Assembly: GCF_021391395.1 (NCBI RefSeq)
Contig: NZ_CP090059.1
Coordinates: 1,597,001 to 1,661,000, forward strand
DNA: 64,000 bases
Reading direction: 5' to 3'
DNA from: Sphingomonas cannabina
GTDB taxonomy: Bacteria; Pseudomonadota; Alphaproteobacteria; Sphingomonadales; Sphingomonadaceae
Of this stretch, positions 34,959 through 44,001 are shown piece after piece (within the stretch, counting starts at the first letter, position 1; every line of letters starts with the position of its first letter). A program made the position numbers and the translations under genes. Under the pieces are notes generated by a model that saw only the letters and a list, made by a program, of their open reading frames with translations, was not told where the DNA came from and made no database searches.

Positions 34959-35087
34959 AATCCTCCCCCGCCAGGGGGAGGTGTCAGCCGCAGGCTGACG
35001 GAGGGGGAGGACGGCAACTCACTATCGGCTCGCTTCCTCCCCCTCCGTCACGCTTCGCGTGCCACCTCCCCCTGGCGGGGGAGGATT
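34959..35087. repeat. Intergenic inverted repeat, family G
   Basis: Arms about 34959-35008 and 35038-35087 pair over most of their length around AATCCTCCCCCGCCAGGGGG. It lies in the divergent region between the small membrane protein and tamA, upstream of both genes. Confidence 0.8.
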
Positions 35088-35216
35088 GGAATGTCTGGGC
35101 CCTCGCCCGCCGGTGCCGGATCGAGCAGCTGGCGGTGTTGCCTTCGGGCGACGGTGCGGCCGTAACCGTCCACTAACCGGTTGGCTTGGCGCGGGTAATC
35201 GGGTTAAGTCCTGTCC

Positions 35217-37172
35217 ATGTCCGCGTTCGTCCGTCGGCACAGCGTGTGGGCGGCAGCGAGCCTTGCGCTGACGCCGCTTTCCGCCGTTGCCCAGGAAACC
35301 CCTCAACCGCCGCCGGCCGCGCAGGACGCGCTCGATCCCACGTCGCCGATGGCGCCGCTGCCGGACCTCGGCGTCGAGTGGCCGGACCTCAGCAAGGCGC
35401 CGGCGGGCCAGGATGTCGTGTCGCAGGAGCGGGCCGAGGTCGCGACCGAGATCCGTTACGATTACCGGATCACCGGCATCGACGGCGTCGGCAGCCCGCT
35501 GATGCGCCAGCGCTTCGATGCCGGCTCGACGCTGCGCGCCAACCGCGGCGAGCCGGCCAACGCCGCGCAGCTCGACCGCCGTGCGCGCGAGGATGCCGAG
35601 CTGCTGACCACGCTGCTGCGCTCCGAAGGCTATTACGACGCGCAGATCGCGACGCGGGTCGAGCCCCAGGCAGGCAAGCTCATCGTCACGCTCGAGGCCG
35701 AGCCGGGGCCGCTCTATCGTCTGTCCGACGTGACGCTCGCCGGCGTCGAGCGCGCGGACGGCAAGGCCGGGGCGCTGACCAAGGCATTCGGTCTCGAAAA
35801 GGATGCGCCGGTCAACAGCGACGCCATCGCCGCTGCCGACGCGCGGCTGAGGACGGCGGTGGGCGAGGAGGGCTTTGCCTTCGCAAAGGTCGGCGAGCCC
35901 GAGATCGTCGTCGACCATGCCACCCAGACCGCGACGCTGGTGCAGAATGTCGAGCCGGGGACGCTCCGCCGCTTCGGCAAGATCGTGATGCCGGAACCGC
36001 GCCCCGTGTTCGGACCCAAGCACGTCCAGGACATCGCCCGCTTCAAGCCGGGCCAGGAATATGATGCCTCCGCGCTCGACGACCTGCGCCGCGCGCTCGT
36101 CCAGACCGGCCTCGTCTCGACGGTGAAGGTCGAGCCGGTCGAGAGCGGCGATCCCTCGACCGTCGACGTCGCGGTGAACGTGGAGCCGGCGCCGCCGCGC
36201 ACCATCGCGGGCGAGCTCGGCTACGGCACCGGCGAGGGCGCGCGGGCCGAGGTGAGCTGGACGCACCGCAATTTCTTCCGGCCGGAGGGTGCGATCACCC
36301 TGCGCGGCGTGCTCGGCACGCGCGAGCAGCTCGGCAGCATCGTCTTCCGCCGCAACAATTTCCACGAGCGCGACCGCATCCTGACCGCGCAGCTCACCGC
36401 CGCGCACCTCGAACGCGACGCCTATGAGGCCGACACGCTGTCGCTGATGGGCAGCATCGAGCGGCAGACCAACATCTTCTTCCAGAAGGCATGGGTGTGG
36501 TCGCTCGGTGCCGAGCTGGTCGCATCGGACGAGCGCGACGTGATCGTCTCGACCGGCCAGCCCCGGCGGCGGACTTATTTCATCGGCGCGCTGCCGAGCA
36601 ATCTCACCTATGACGGCTCCGACGACCTGCTCAACCCGACGCGCGGCTTCCGCCTCGGTGCGCGGATCAGCCCCGAGCTGTCGCTGGTCGGCAAGGCGTT
36701 CGGCTACGCCCGCATCCAGCTCGACGGGAGCATGTACCAGCCGGTCAACGATCGCGTCGTCGTCGCGGGTCGGGTGCGGCTCGGCACGATCGGCGGCGCG
36801 CCGCGCGACGCGGTCGCGCCGTCGCGGCGCTTCTATGCGGGCGGCGGCGCCTCGGTGCGCGGCTACGGCTATCAGAGCATCGGGCCGCGCGATCCCAACA
36901 ACGACCCGATCGGCGGACGCAGCCTGGCGGAGTTCTCGCTCGAGGCGCGGGTGAAGGCGTTCGGTAACTTCGGCGTGGTGCCGTTCTTCGACGGGGGCAA
37001 CATCTACACCTCCGCGCTGCCCAAATTCTCGGGCTTCCGGTACGGCGCGGGCGTGGGCGTGCGCTATTATTCCAACTTCGGCCCGATCCGCGTCGACGTC
37101 GGCACGCCGATCAACCCGCAGCCGGGGGATGCCCGCATCGCCGTCTACGTCTCGCTGGGACAGGCGTTTTGA
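35217..37172 (+). CDS. tamA: Translocation and assembly module outer-membrane subunit TamA
   Basis: A 651-residue Omp85-family protein. A signal peptide (ending SAVAQ) and an acidic, Pro-rich spacer are followed by POTRA-like domains (about residues 75-330; LTTLLRSEGYYDAQIATRV is typical) and a 16-strand barrel. The lid-loop motif is seen as GGGASVRGYGYQSIG, with VRGY characteristic of Omp85 proteins. It ends in AVYVSLGQAF. With TamB it helps insert or supply components to the outer membrane. Its stop overlaps the tamB start. Confidence 0.93.
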   Translation: MSAFVRRHSVWAAASLALTPLSAVAQETPQPPPAAQDALDPTSPMAPLPDLGVEWPDLSKAPAGQDVVSQERAEVATEIRYDYRITGIDGVGSPLMRQRFDAGSTLRANRGEPANAAQLDRRAREDAELLTTLLRSEGYYDAQIATRVEPQAGKLIVTLEAEPGPLYRLSDVTLAGVERADGKAGALTKAFGLEKDAPVNSDAIAAADARLRTAVGEEGFAFAKVGEPEIVVDHATQTATLVQNVEPGTLRRFGKIVMPEPRPVFGPKHVQDIARFKPGQEYDASALDDLRRALVQTGLVSTVKVEPVESGDPSTVDVAVNVEPAPPRTIAGELGYGTGEGARAEVSWTHRNFFRPEGAITLRGVLGTREQLGSIVFRRNNFHERDRILTAQLTAAHLERDAYEADTLSLMGSIERQTNIFFQKAWVWSLGAELVASDERDVIVSTGQPRRRTYFIGALPSNLTYDGSDDLLNPTRGFRLGARISPELSLVGKAFGYARIQLDGSMYQPVNDRVVVAGRVRLGTIGGAPRDAVAPSRRFYAGGGASVRGYGYQSIGPRDPNNDPIGGRSLAEFSLEARVKAFGNFGVVPFFDGGNIYTSALPKFSGFRYGAGVGVRYYSNFGPIRVDVGTPINPQPGDARIAVYVSLGQAF

Positions 37173-40100
37173 GCGACGAGCCCGAGGCCCTTTCCGCGCC
37201 GCCGCCGCCCGCGCGCCCGCGCCGCTGGCGCTGGTGGCAGTGGATCGTCGGGCTGCTGGTGCTGCTGGCAGTGCTCGCGGGCGGCGCGGTGGTGCTGCTC
37301 GACACCAGCATCGGCCACCGCCTCATCGCCGACCGGATCGGGGCGCTCCGGCCGTCCAATGGCCTGCGCTACTCGGTCGGGCGGATCGAGGGATCGATCT
37401 ACGGCAAGGCAGTGCTGATCGACGTGCGCGTGCGCGATCCCAAGGGGCTGGTGTTCCAGGCGCAGCGAGCCGAGCTCGATTGGCGGCCGCTCGAATGGCT
37501 CAACAATCGCCTCGTCATCCGCAGCCTCGTCATCCCACGCGCGACGCTGGCCAAGCTGCCGCAGACGACCCCGACCGGGCGCAAGGGACCGATCCTGCCG
37601 AGCTTCGACATCGCGATCGGCGAGCTGCGCGTCGACCGGCTGACGGTGGCGCCGGCCGTCACCGGCGTCATCCGCAACGGCAGCCTCAGGGGACGCGCCG
37701 ACATCCGCTCGGGCCGCGCGATGATCGACCTGGCGGCGGTGGTGCAGGGGAGCGACCGCCTCATCCTTAAGCTCGATGCCGAGCCGGACCGCGACCGCTT
37801 CGACATTGACCTCACCGCGCGCGGTGCGGCGAACGGCGTGCTGGCGAAGCTCGCCGGCGTATCGCGCCCGCTGGCGCTCGACGTCCAGGGCGACGGCCGC
37901 TGGAAGGCATGGCGCGGCGCCGGCACCGCCGACGTTGGCGGCACGCGGGTGATCGACCTGCGCCTCGCCAACGATGCCGGCCGCTATTCGCTCGGCGGCA
38001 CGGTGACCCCCGGCAGCTTGCTCAAGGGCAAGCTCCAGCGGCTGACCGCGCCGCGCGTGATCGTGAGCGGCGCGAGCACGCTCGCCAACCGGCGGATGGA
38101 GGGCACGCTGTCGCTACGCTCGGCATCGCTGGCGGTCGAGGCGACCGGCGGGCTCGACCTCGCGGTCAGCGCCTATCGCAACCTGCGCGTCACCGCGCGG
38201 CTGCTGCGGCCGCCGGCATTGTTCCCGAACATGACCGGGCGCAACATCGAGCTGCGTGCGATCCTCGACGGCACCTTCGCGACTGCGAGCTTCGACTATC
38301 GCATCACCGCCGACCGCTTCGCGTTCGACAATACCGGCTTCGAGGTGGCACGCGCCGCCGGGCGCGGGCGGTTGTCGAAGCCGCCGGTGTTGGTGCCGGT
38401 CGCCTTCACTGCCGCACGCGTCACCGGCGTGGGCGACGTTGCCGGCGGCATCCTGCGCAACCTCAGCGTGCGCGGGCCGCTGCGCGTCACTGCCCAGAAC
38501 GTCACCGGTGACGACCTGGTGCTGCGGTCCGACAAGCTCAACGGCCGCATCAGCCTGTTCCTGGACCTGCGCACCGGCCGTTATGAGGTCGGCCTCAGCG
38601 GCGGGCTCCGGCGCTATCTCATCCCCGGCATCGGCCTGGTCGACGTGACCTCCCGCCTGACGGTGGTGCCGGGGCCGGGCGGACATGGCACCCGCGTGGT
38701 CGGGCGCGGCGTGGCGCAGGTGGTGCGGTTCGACAACAGCTTCTTCGCGTCGCTGACCGAGGGCCTGCCGCGCATCACGACGGGCCTGGAGCGCGGGCCC
38801 GACGGCGTGCTCTATTTCCGCGGGCTGGTGCTGACTTCGCCGGGGCTCAAGCTCAGCGGCAACGGCTTCCGCCGCCGCGACGGCACCTTCCATTTCGAAG
38901 GCTCGGGCAGCCAGGCGACCTATGGCCCCGTGCAGCTCCGCCTCGACGGCGACATCAGCCGTCCGACCATCGACCTGATCCTCGCGCGGCCCAATGCGGC
39001 GATGGGGCTGCGTGACGTCAAAGCACATCTCACTCCCACGCCAGCCGGCTTTGCCTTCACTGCCGCAGGCGGATCGTTGCTCGGCGCCTTCACCGGGGAA
39101 GGCGCGATCCTGCTGCCGAAGGGCGGCACCAGCCGCATCGAGATCGCCCGTCTCGACGTGGCGGGGATGCGCGCGAACGGCGGGCTCGACATCGTCACCG
39201 GCGGGTTCGAGGGGCGGCTCAACATCGCCGGCAACGGGCTCACCGGCGTGCTCGCCTTCCGACCGCAGGACGGCGTGCAGCGGATCGACGCCAGCGTCGA
39301 CGCCGATCGGGCGCGCCTCGCCGAGGGGCTGCGCATCCGCCGCGGGCATCTGGAGGGGAGCATCGTGCTCGATCCCGACGGCGCCAACATCGACGCGACC
39401 ATCAGCGCGCGAGGCGTGCGCCGCGGCGCGATGGCGGTCGGGCGGCTCGACGCCACCGTCAAGCTGGCCGGCGGCACCGGCGAGGCGCGCGTCGCGATCA
39501 GCGGGCGGCGCGGGCGCGCGTTCGACATCCAGTCGGTGATCGGCATCGCGCCGGACCGCTACACGGTGCAGGCGCAGGGCACGGTCGATCGCCGGCCGAT
39601 CAGCCTGACCACGCCGGCGGTGATCGTCCGCGACGGCGACGGCGACGGCTGGCAGCTGCAGCCGGCCCAGCTCAGCTTCGCCGGCGGCACGGCGCAGGTC
39701 TCCGGTCGATTCTCGGGAGAGGGGACCGCCCTCGACGCCACGCTGTCGCGGATGCCGATGTCGGTGCTCGACATCGGCTATCCAGGCCTCGGTCTCGGCG
39801 GCAGTGCCTCGGGCACGCTTCATTATGCGCAGAGCGGCGACGGCGCGCCGACCGGCCGCATGGACATGACCGTCCGCGGGCTGACCCGGTCCGGGCTAGT
39901 GCTGTCCTCGACCCCGATCGACGTCGGTATCGCCGGCATCCTCCAGCCGAACAAGGCGGCGGCGCGCGCGGTGGTGGCGAATCGCGGCGGCAGCGTCATC
40001 GGTCGCGCGCAGATGCAGATCGCACCGCTGGGCGAGGGCGACCTCTCCAGCCGCCTGATGAACGCGCCGCTGTTCGCGCAGCTCCGTTACGCGGGGCCGG

Positions 40101-41356
40101 CCGATACCCTGTGGCGGATGACCGGGATCGAGCTGTTCGACCTGTCCGGCCCGGTCGCGATCGGCGCCGACGTCACCGGCAGCCTTTACGATCCGCGCAT
40201 CCGCGGGTCGGTGCGTGCCGACAATGCCCGGCTGGAAAGCGCAGTCACCGGCACGGTGCTGCGCAACGTCCAGGCCTCGGGCCGGTTCGATGGCTCGCGC
40301 CTGGTGCTCGACCGGCTGGCGGCGCAGGATCCGGGGCAGGGGACGGTCAGCGGCAGTGGTGTGTTCGACCTATCCCGCGCGAACGGGCTCGGCATCGATC
40401 TCAACATCCAGGCGCAGCGCGCCCGGCTGATCGCGCGCGACGACATCGCCGGCACGGTGACCGGACCGCTGCGCTTCCATTCGGACGGATCGGGCGGAAC
40501 GATCTCGGGCAACATCGTCATCAACAACGGCCGCTATCAGCTCGGCAAGGCAGCTACCGCCGCCGCTGTGCCGAGGCTCAACATCCGCGAGATCAACGTT
40601 CGCGGCGCCGACGATGACGATGAGGCGGCCGCCGCCGTGCCATGGCAGCTCGATGTCCATGCGCGGGCGCCGAGCGGCATCAGCGTGCAGGGCCTGGGCC
40701 TCGACAGCCGCTGGTCGGGCGATCTCGCCATCGCCGGCGAGCCGACCAATCCCAAGATCACCGGCCAGCTCAATCTGGTCGATGGCGATTACGAGTTCGC
40801 CGGGCGCACCTTCGAGCTCGAACGCGGGGTTATCCGCTTCGACGGCAGCGTACCCGCCGATCCGGCGCTCGACATCTCCGCCGATGCTGACGCCCAAGGG
40901 CTCAACGCGACGATCCGTGTCACCGGCACCGCGTCCAAGCCCGACATCAGCTTCACCAGCACGCCGGCGCTGCCCGAGGACGAGTTGTTGTCGCGGCTGT
41001 TGTTCGGCACCTCGATCACCAACCTGTCGGCGCCGGAAGCGCTCCAGCTCGCCGCGGCCGTGGCCGCGCTGCAGGGCGACGGCGGCGACGGGCTCAACCC
41101 GATCAACGCGGTGCGCCGCGCCGCGGGCCTGGATCGCCTCCGCATCCTGCCCGCCGACCCGCAGACCGGCGCGGCCACGTCGATCGCGGCGGGCAAGTAC
41201 ATCACCCGGCGGACCTATGCGGAGATCATCACCGACGGGCAGGGCTATTCTGCGACGCGGCTGGAGTTCCGGCTGACGCGCTGGCTGTCGCTGCTCGCAT
41301 CGGTCTCGACGATCGGACGCCAGAGCGTGAACGTCCGGGTGTCGAAGGATTATTGA
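37169..41356 (+). CDS. tamB: Translocation and assembly module inner-membrane subunit TamB
   Basis: A 1395-residue protein with an N-terminal membrane anchor (WWQWIVGLLVLLAVLAGGAVVLL), a very long beta-rich periplasmic groove of repeating strands, and a C-terminal DUF490/TamB domain (from about residue 1050; PALPEDELLSRLLFGTSITNL is diagnostic). The start is a TTG (37169) whose second and third bases begin the tamA stop codon, so translation is coupled. No nearby ATG would keep the anchor. TamB-like proteins are thought to carry phospholipid or barrel substrates across the periplasm. Confidence 0.93.
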   Translation: MSDEPEALSAPPPPARPRRWRWWQWIVGLLVLLAVLAGGAVVLLDTSIGHRLIADRIGALRPSNGLRYSVGRIEGSIYGKAVLIDVRVRDPKGLVFQAQRAELDWRPLEWLNNRLVIRSLVIPRATLAKLPQTTPTGRKGPILPSFDIAIGELRVDRLTVAPAVTGVIRNGSLRGRADIRSGRAMIDLAAVVQGSDRLILKLDAEPDRDRFDIDLTARGAANGVLAKLAGVSRPLALDVQGDGRWKAWRGAGTADVGGTRVIDLRLANDAGRYSLGGTVTPGSLLKGKLQRLTAPRVIVSGASTLANRRMEGTLSLRSASLAVEATGGLDLAVSAYRNLRVTARLLRPPALFPNMTGRNIELRAILDGTFATASFDYRITADRFAFDNTGFEVARAAGRGRLSKPPVLVPVAFTAARVTGVGDVAGGILRNLSVRGPLRVTAQNVTGDDLVLRSDKLNGRISLFLDLRTGRYEVGLSGGLRRYLIPGIGLVDVTSRLTVVPGPGGHGTRVVGRGVAQVVRFDNSFFASLTEGLPRITTGLERGPDGVLYFRGLVLTSPGLKLSGNGFRRRDGTFHFEGSGSQATYGPVQLRLDGDISRPTIDLILARPNAAMGLRDVKAHLTPTPAGFAFTAAGGSLLGAFTGEGAILLPKGGTSRIEIARLDVAGMRANGGLDIVTGGFEGRLNIAGNGLTGVLAFRPQDGVQRIDASVDADRARLAEGLRIRRGHLEGSIVLDPDGANIDATISARGVRRGAMAVGRLDATVKLAGGTGEARVAISGRRGRAFDIQSVIGIAPDRYTVQAQGTVDRRPISLTTPAVIVRDGDGDGWQLQPAQLSFAGGTAQVSGRFSGEGTALDATLSRMPMSVLDIGYPGLGLGGSASGTLHYAQSGDGAPTGRMDMTVRGLTRSGLVLSSTPIDVGIAGILQPNKAAARAVVANRGGSVIGRAQMQIAPLGEGDLSSRLMNAPLFAQLRYAGPADTLWRMTGIELFDLSGPVAIGADVTGSLYDPRIRGSVRADNARLESAVTGTVLRNVQASGRFDGSRLVLDRLAAQDPGQGTVSGSGVFDLSRANGLGIDLNIQAQRARLIARDDIAGTVTGPLRFHSDGSGGTISGNIVINNGRYQLGKAATAAAVPRLNIREINVRGADDDDEAAAAVPWQLDVHARAPSGISVQGLGLDSRWSGDLAIAGEPTNPKITGQLNLVDGDYEFAGRTFELERGVIRFDGSVPADPALDISADADAQGLNATIRVTGTASKPDISFTSTPALPEDELLSRLLFGTSITNLSAPEALQLAAAVAALQGDGGDGLNPINAVRRAAGLDRLRILPADPQTGAATSIAAGKYITRRTYAEIITDGQGYSATRLEFRLTRWLSLLASVSTIGRQSVNVRVSKDY

Positions 41357-41399
41357 GGCACCGGAACCCCTTGGCGCCAGCGCGGTTCAGCGCTGAGCG

Positions 41400-43157
41400 A
41401 TGACGCTGCCGCAGATCCTGTCCGTGACCGTGCTCGCGGGCATGATGGCGCTCTTCGTCTGGGGACGGCTGCGCTACGACATCGTCGCGATCCTGGCGCT
41501 GCTTGCTGCGCTGGCGGTCGGCGTGGTCGAGCCGAAGGACGCCTTCACCGGCTTTTCCGACGACATCGTCATCATCGTCGGCTCGGCGCTGGTGATGTCC
41601 GGCGCGGTGCAGCGCTCGGGGGTGATCGAGCGGCTGCTGGGGTCGCTCGCCAAGCGCGTGACGCGGGTGCGCTCGCAACTGCTGCTGCTGACCGCCAGCG
41701 TCGGCTTCGCGTCGGCGCTGGTCAAGAACATCGGCGCGCTGGCGATGCTGATGCCCGCCGCCTTCTCGATGGCGAAGCGGTCGGACAGCTCGCCGTCGGT
41801 ATTCCTGATGCCGATGTCGTTCGCCTCGCTGCTCGGCGGCCTCATCACGCTGGTCGGCACCTCGCCCAACATCATCGTCAGCCGCGTGCGCGAGGATATG
41901 ACCGGTGAACCGTTCCGGATGTTCGACTATGCCCCCGTCGGGCTGACGCTGACGGTGGTCGGGCTTATTTTCCTGCGCTTCGCCTATCGCGTCCAGGCGC
42001 TGCGCCAGGCACCTGCGACGATGGGGCAGGCGCTGGATGTGGCGAGCTATGTCACCGAGGTGCGCGTCGGCGAGGGATCGAGCGCGATCGGCGTTCCGCT
42101 CGGCGAGCTGCTGGAGCGCGGGGAGGGCGACGTCGCCGTCGCGGCGCTGCTGCGTGCGGGCCTGCGCACCGCGCCGCTGCCCGACATGAAGTTGCGCGAA
42201 GGCGACGTGCTGATCCTGGGCGGCGCGCCCGACGTGCTCGAGCGGGTGATCGCCCGCGACGAGCTCGAGCTGGTCGGCCAGGACAAGCACGAGGGCGACG
42301 ACATCGGCGTGATCGAGGCGGTGGTGACGATCGATTCGCCGCTGGTCGGCGAGACCGCCGGCGACCTTCACCTGCGCGAGCGGACCGGGGTCAACCTGAT
42401 CGCGATCTCGCGCCGGGGTGAACGGCTCGATCGCCGGCTGGCGCGGATCACGCTCGCCGCGGGCGACCTGTTGCTGCTCCAGGGGCCTCTCAAGCAGATG
42501 TCTGAGCGGTTGGCCGACCTCGGCGTGCTGCCGCTCGCCGAGCGGGAGCTCCGGCTCGGCAGCCCGCGCAGATGGCTGCTGCCGATCGCGATCCTCGCCG
42601 CCGCCATGGCCGCGACGGCGACGGGACTGGTGCCGGTGGCGGTCGCCTTCTTCGCTGCCGCGGGGCTGGTGATGGCGACGGGTGCACTGCCGGCGCGCGA
42701 GGCCTATGATCATATCGAATGGCCGATCCTGATCATGCTCGGCGCGCTGATCCCGGTGAGCGACAGCCTGCGCACCACCGGCGTCACCGAGCTGATCGGC
42801 ACCTGGCTGTCCCATGCCGCCGCCAGCCTGCCGCCCTGGGGCGCGGTGGCGCTGATCCTGGCGGCGGCGATGGCGGTGACGCCGTTCCTCAACAATGCCG
42901 CGACCGTGCTGGTGATGGCGCCGATCGCCGCTACCTTCGCCGGCGATCTCGGCTATCGGCCCGAGGCGTTCCTGATGGCGACCGCCGTGGGGGCGGGGTG
43001 CGATTTCCTGACGCCGATCGGCCACCAGTGCAACACGCTGGTGATGGGACCGGGCGGGTATCGGTTCGGCGATTACGCCCGCCTCGGCGCTCCCCTGTCG
43101 CTGCTGGTGCTGCTGGTCGCGACGCCGCTGATCCTGTGGGTGTGGCCGGTGAGGTGA
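41400..43157 (+). CDS. SLC13-family permease with two RCK_C (TrkA-C) domains
   Basis: A 585-residue inner-membrane transporter of the ArsB/NhaD/SLC13 fold. Five or so N-terminal helices contain VGSALVMSGAVQRSGV and LVGTSPNIIVS; a soluble middle (about 215-385) holds two TrkA-C-like regulatory domains (LREGDVLILGGAPDVLERV; LAAGDLLLLQGPLKQMSERL); a second helical half contains TPFLNNAATVLVMAPIA and TPIGHQCNTLVMGPGGY. Such proteins move dicarboxylates, sulfate or other anions; the substrate cannot be deduced. It stands alone 43 bases after tamB. Confidence 0.88.
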   Translation: MTLPQILSVTVLAGMMALFVWGRLRYDIVAILALLAALAVGVVEPKDAFTGFSDDIVIIVGSALVMSGAVQRSGVIERLLGSLAKRVTRVRSQLLLLTASVGFASALVKNIGALAMLMPAAFSMAKRSDSSPSVFLMPMSFASLLGGLITLVGTSPNIIVSRVREDMTGEPFRMFDYAPVGLTLTVVGLIFLRFAYRVQALRQAPATMGQALDVASYVTEVRVGEGSSAIGVPLGELLERGEGDVAVAALLRAGLRTAPLPDMKLREGDVLILGGAPDVLERVIARDELELVGQDKHEGDDIGVIEAVVTIDSPLVGETAGDLHLRERTGVNLIAISRRGERLDRRLARITLAAGDLLLLQGPLKQMSERLADLGVLPLAERELRLGSPRRWLLPIAILAAAMAATATGLVPVAVAFFAAAGLVMATGALPAREAYDHIEWPILIMLGALIPVSDSLRTTGVTELIGTWLSHAAASLPPWGAVALILAAAMAVTPFLNNAATVLVMAPIAATFAGDLGYRPEAFLMATAVGAGCDFLTPIGHQCNTLVMGPGGYRFGDYARLGAPLSLLVLLVATPLILWVWPVR

Positions 43158-43224
43158 ACATTCGGCCTGCCCGAATTATCAACATATAAACATCGAATTT
43201 TCGAATGATGGTCGAGCGCATAGC

Positions 43225-44001
43225 ATGACCGGCATGTCACCGCTCCTGTTGCTGGCCGCGCTTGCCGCCACCGCTAATACGACGCCGCGCGACGCCATCG
43301 CCGCCTACGCGCGAGCGACCGAGCGGAGCGATCCCGAAGCGCTGAACGAAGCGGTTCAGCCGAGCGCAGTCATGTATTGTGCCGACGGTACCGATACCCG
43401 CGCCACCGGCCAAGTCGAATGGAAGACCAAGCTTGCCGCGAGCCTGCCACCGACGCCGGCTTCGACGCGCATCGACTGGCTCGACGAGGGCAAGGAAAGC
43501 GCGGTGGCGCGGTTGACCGCGGTGCGCGGAGCGTTGCGCTTCACCGATTACCTGCTGATCGCACGGCTTCGTGAGGGATGGCGGATCGTCGGCAAACTCT
43601 GCGAGGCTGGCGTGGATGACTCGATCCCGCCGGCCACGGCCGCGGCGGAGCGGGTGATCGACGCCAAGCTGGCCGCTGACCGCGCCTGGAACGGCGCGCT
43701 GCTCGCAGACAGCATCGACGCCCGCGCGCTGGTGATGACCGTCGAGAACGGCGAGTTCGTCGCCGCGACGCTGGCCGAATGGCAGGCGCGTTACGTCGAG
43801 CGGCGGAAACATTCGCCCGGAAATGCCGTCACGGTCACCAGCCGGCAGGTGGATGTCCGCGGCAGCATCGGCGCGGCGCGTTGGACCTTCCATTCGCCGA
43901 GCGGCAGTGACTGGAGCGATCGCGCGCTGATCATGCGCCGGCCCGACGGCCGCTGGCGAATGATGGCGTTGTTGTTCGTGAAGGACGCGCCCGCCGATTA
44001 G
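43225..44001 (+). CDS. Putative secreted protein with tandem NTF2-like domains
   Basis: A 258-residue protein with an N-terminal hydrophobic segment that may be a signal peptide (SPLLLLAALAATANT). Two similar halves follow, each with a helix pair and a cone-like beta sheet pattern (ending LREGWRIVGKLCE and RRPDGRWRMMALLFV). These endings are typical of NTF2-like or SnoaL/lumazine-binding-like folds, so a tandem duplication is likely. Function unknown. The upstream 60 bases are unusually AT-rich, suggesting its own promoter. Its end overlaps the convergent aldehyde dehydrogenase by four bases. Confidence 0.65.
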   Translation: MTGMSPLLLLAALAATANTTPRDAIAAYARATERSDPEALNEAVQPSAVMYCADGTDTRATGQVEWKTKLAASLPPTPASTRIDWLDEGKESAVARLTAVRGALRFTDYLLIARLREGWRIVGKLCEAGVDDSIPPATAAAERVIDAKLAADRAWNGALLADSIDARALVMTVENGEFVAATLAEWQARYVERRKHSPGNAVTVTSRQVDVRGSIGAARWTFHSPSGSDWSDRALIMRRPDGRWRMMALLFVKDAPAD

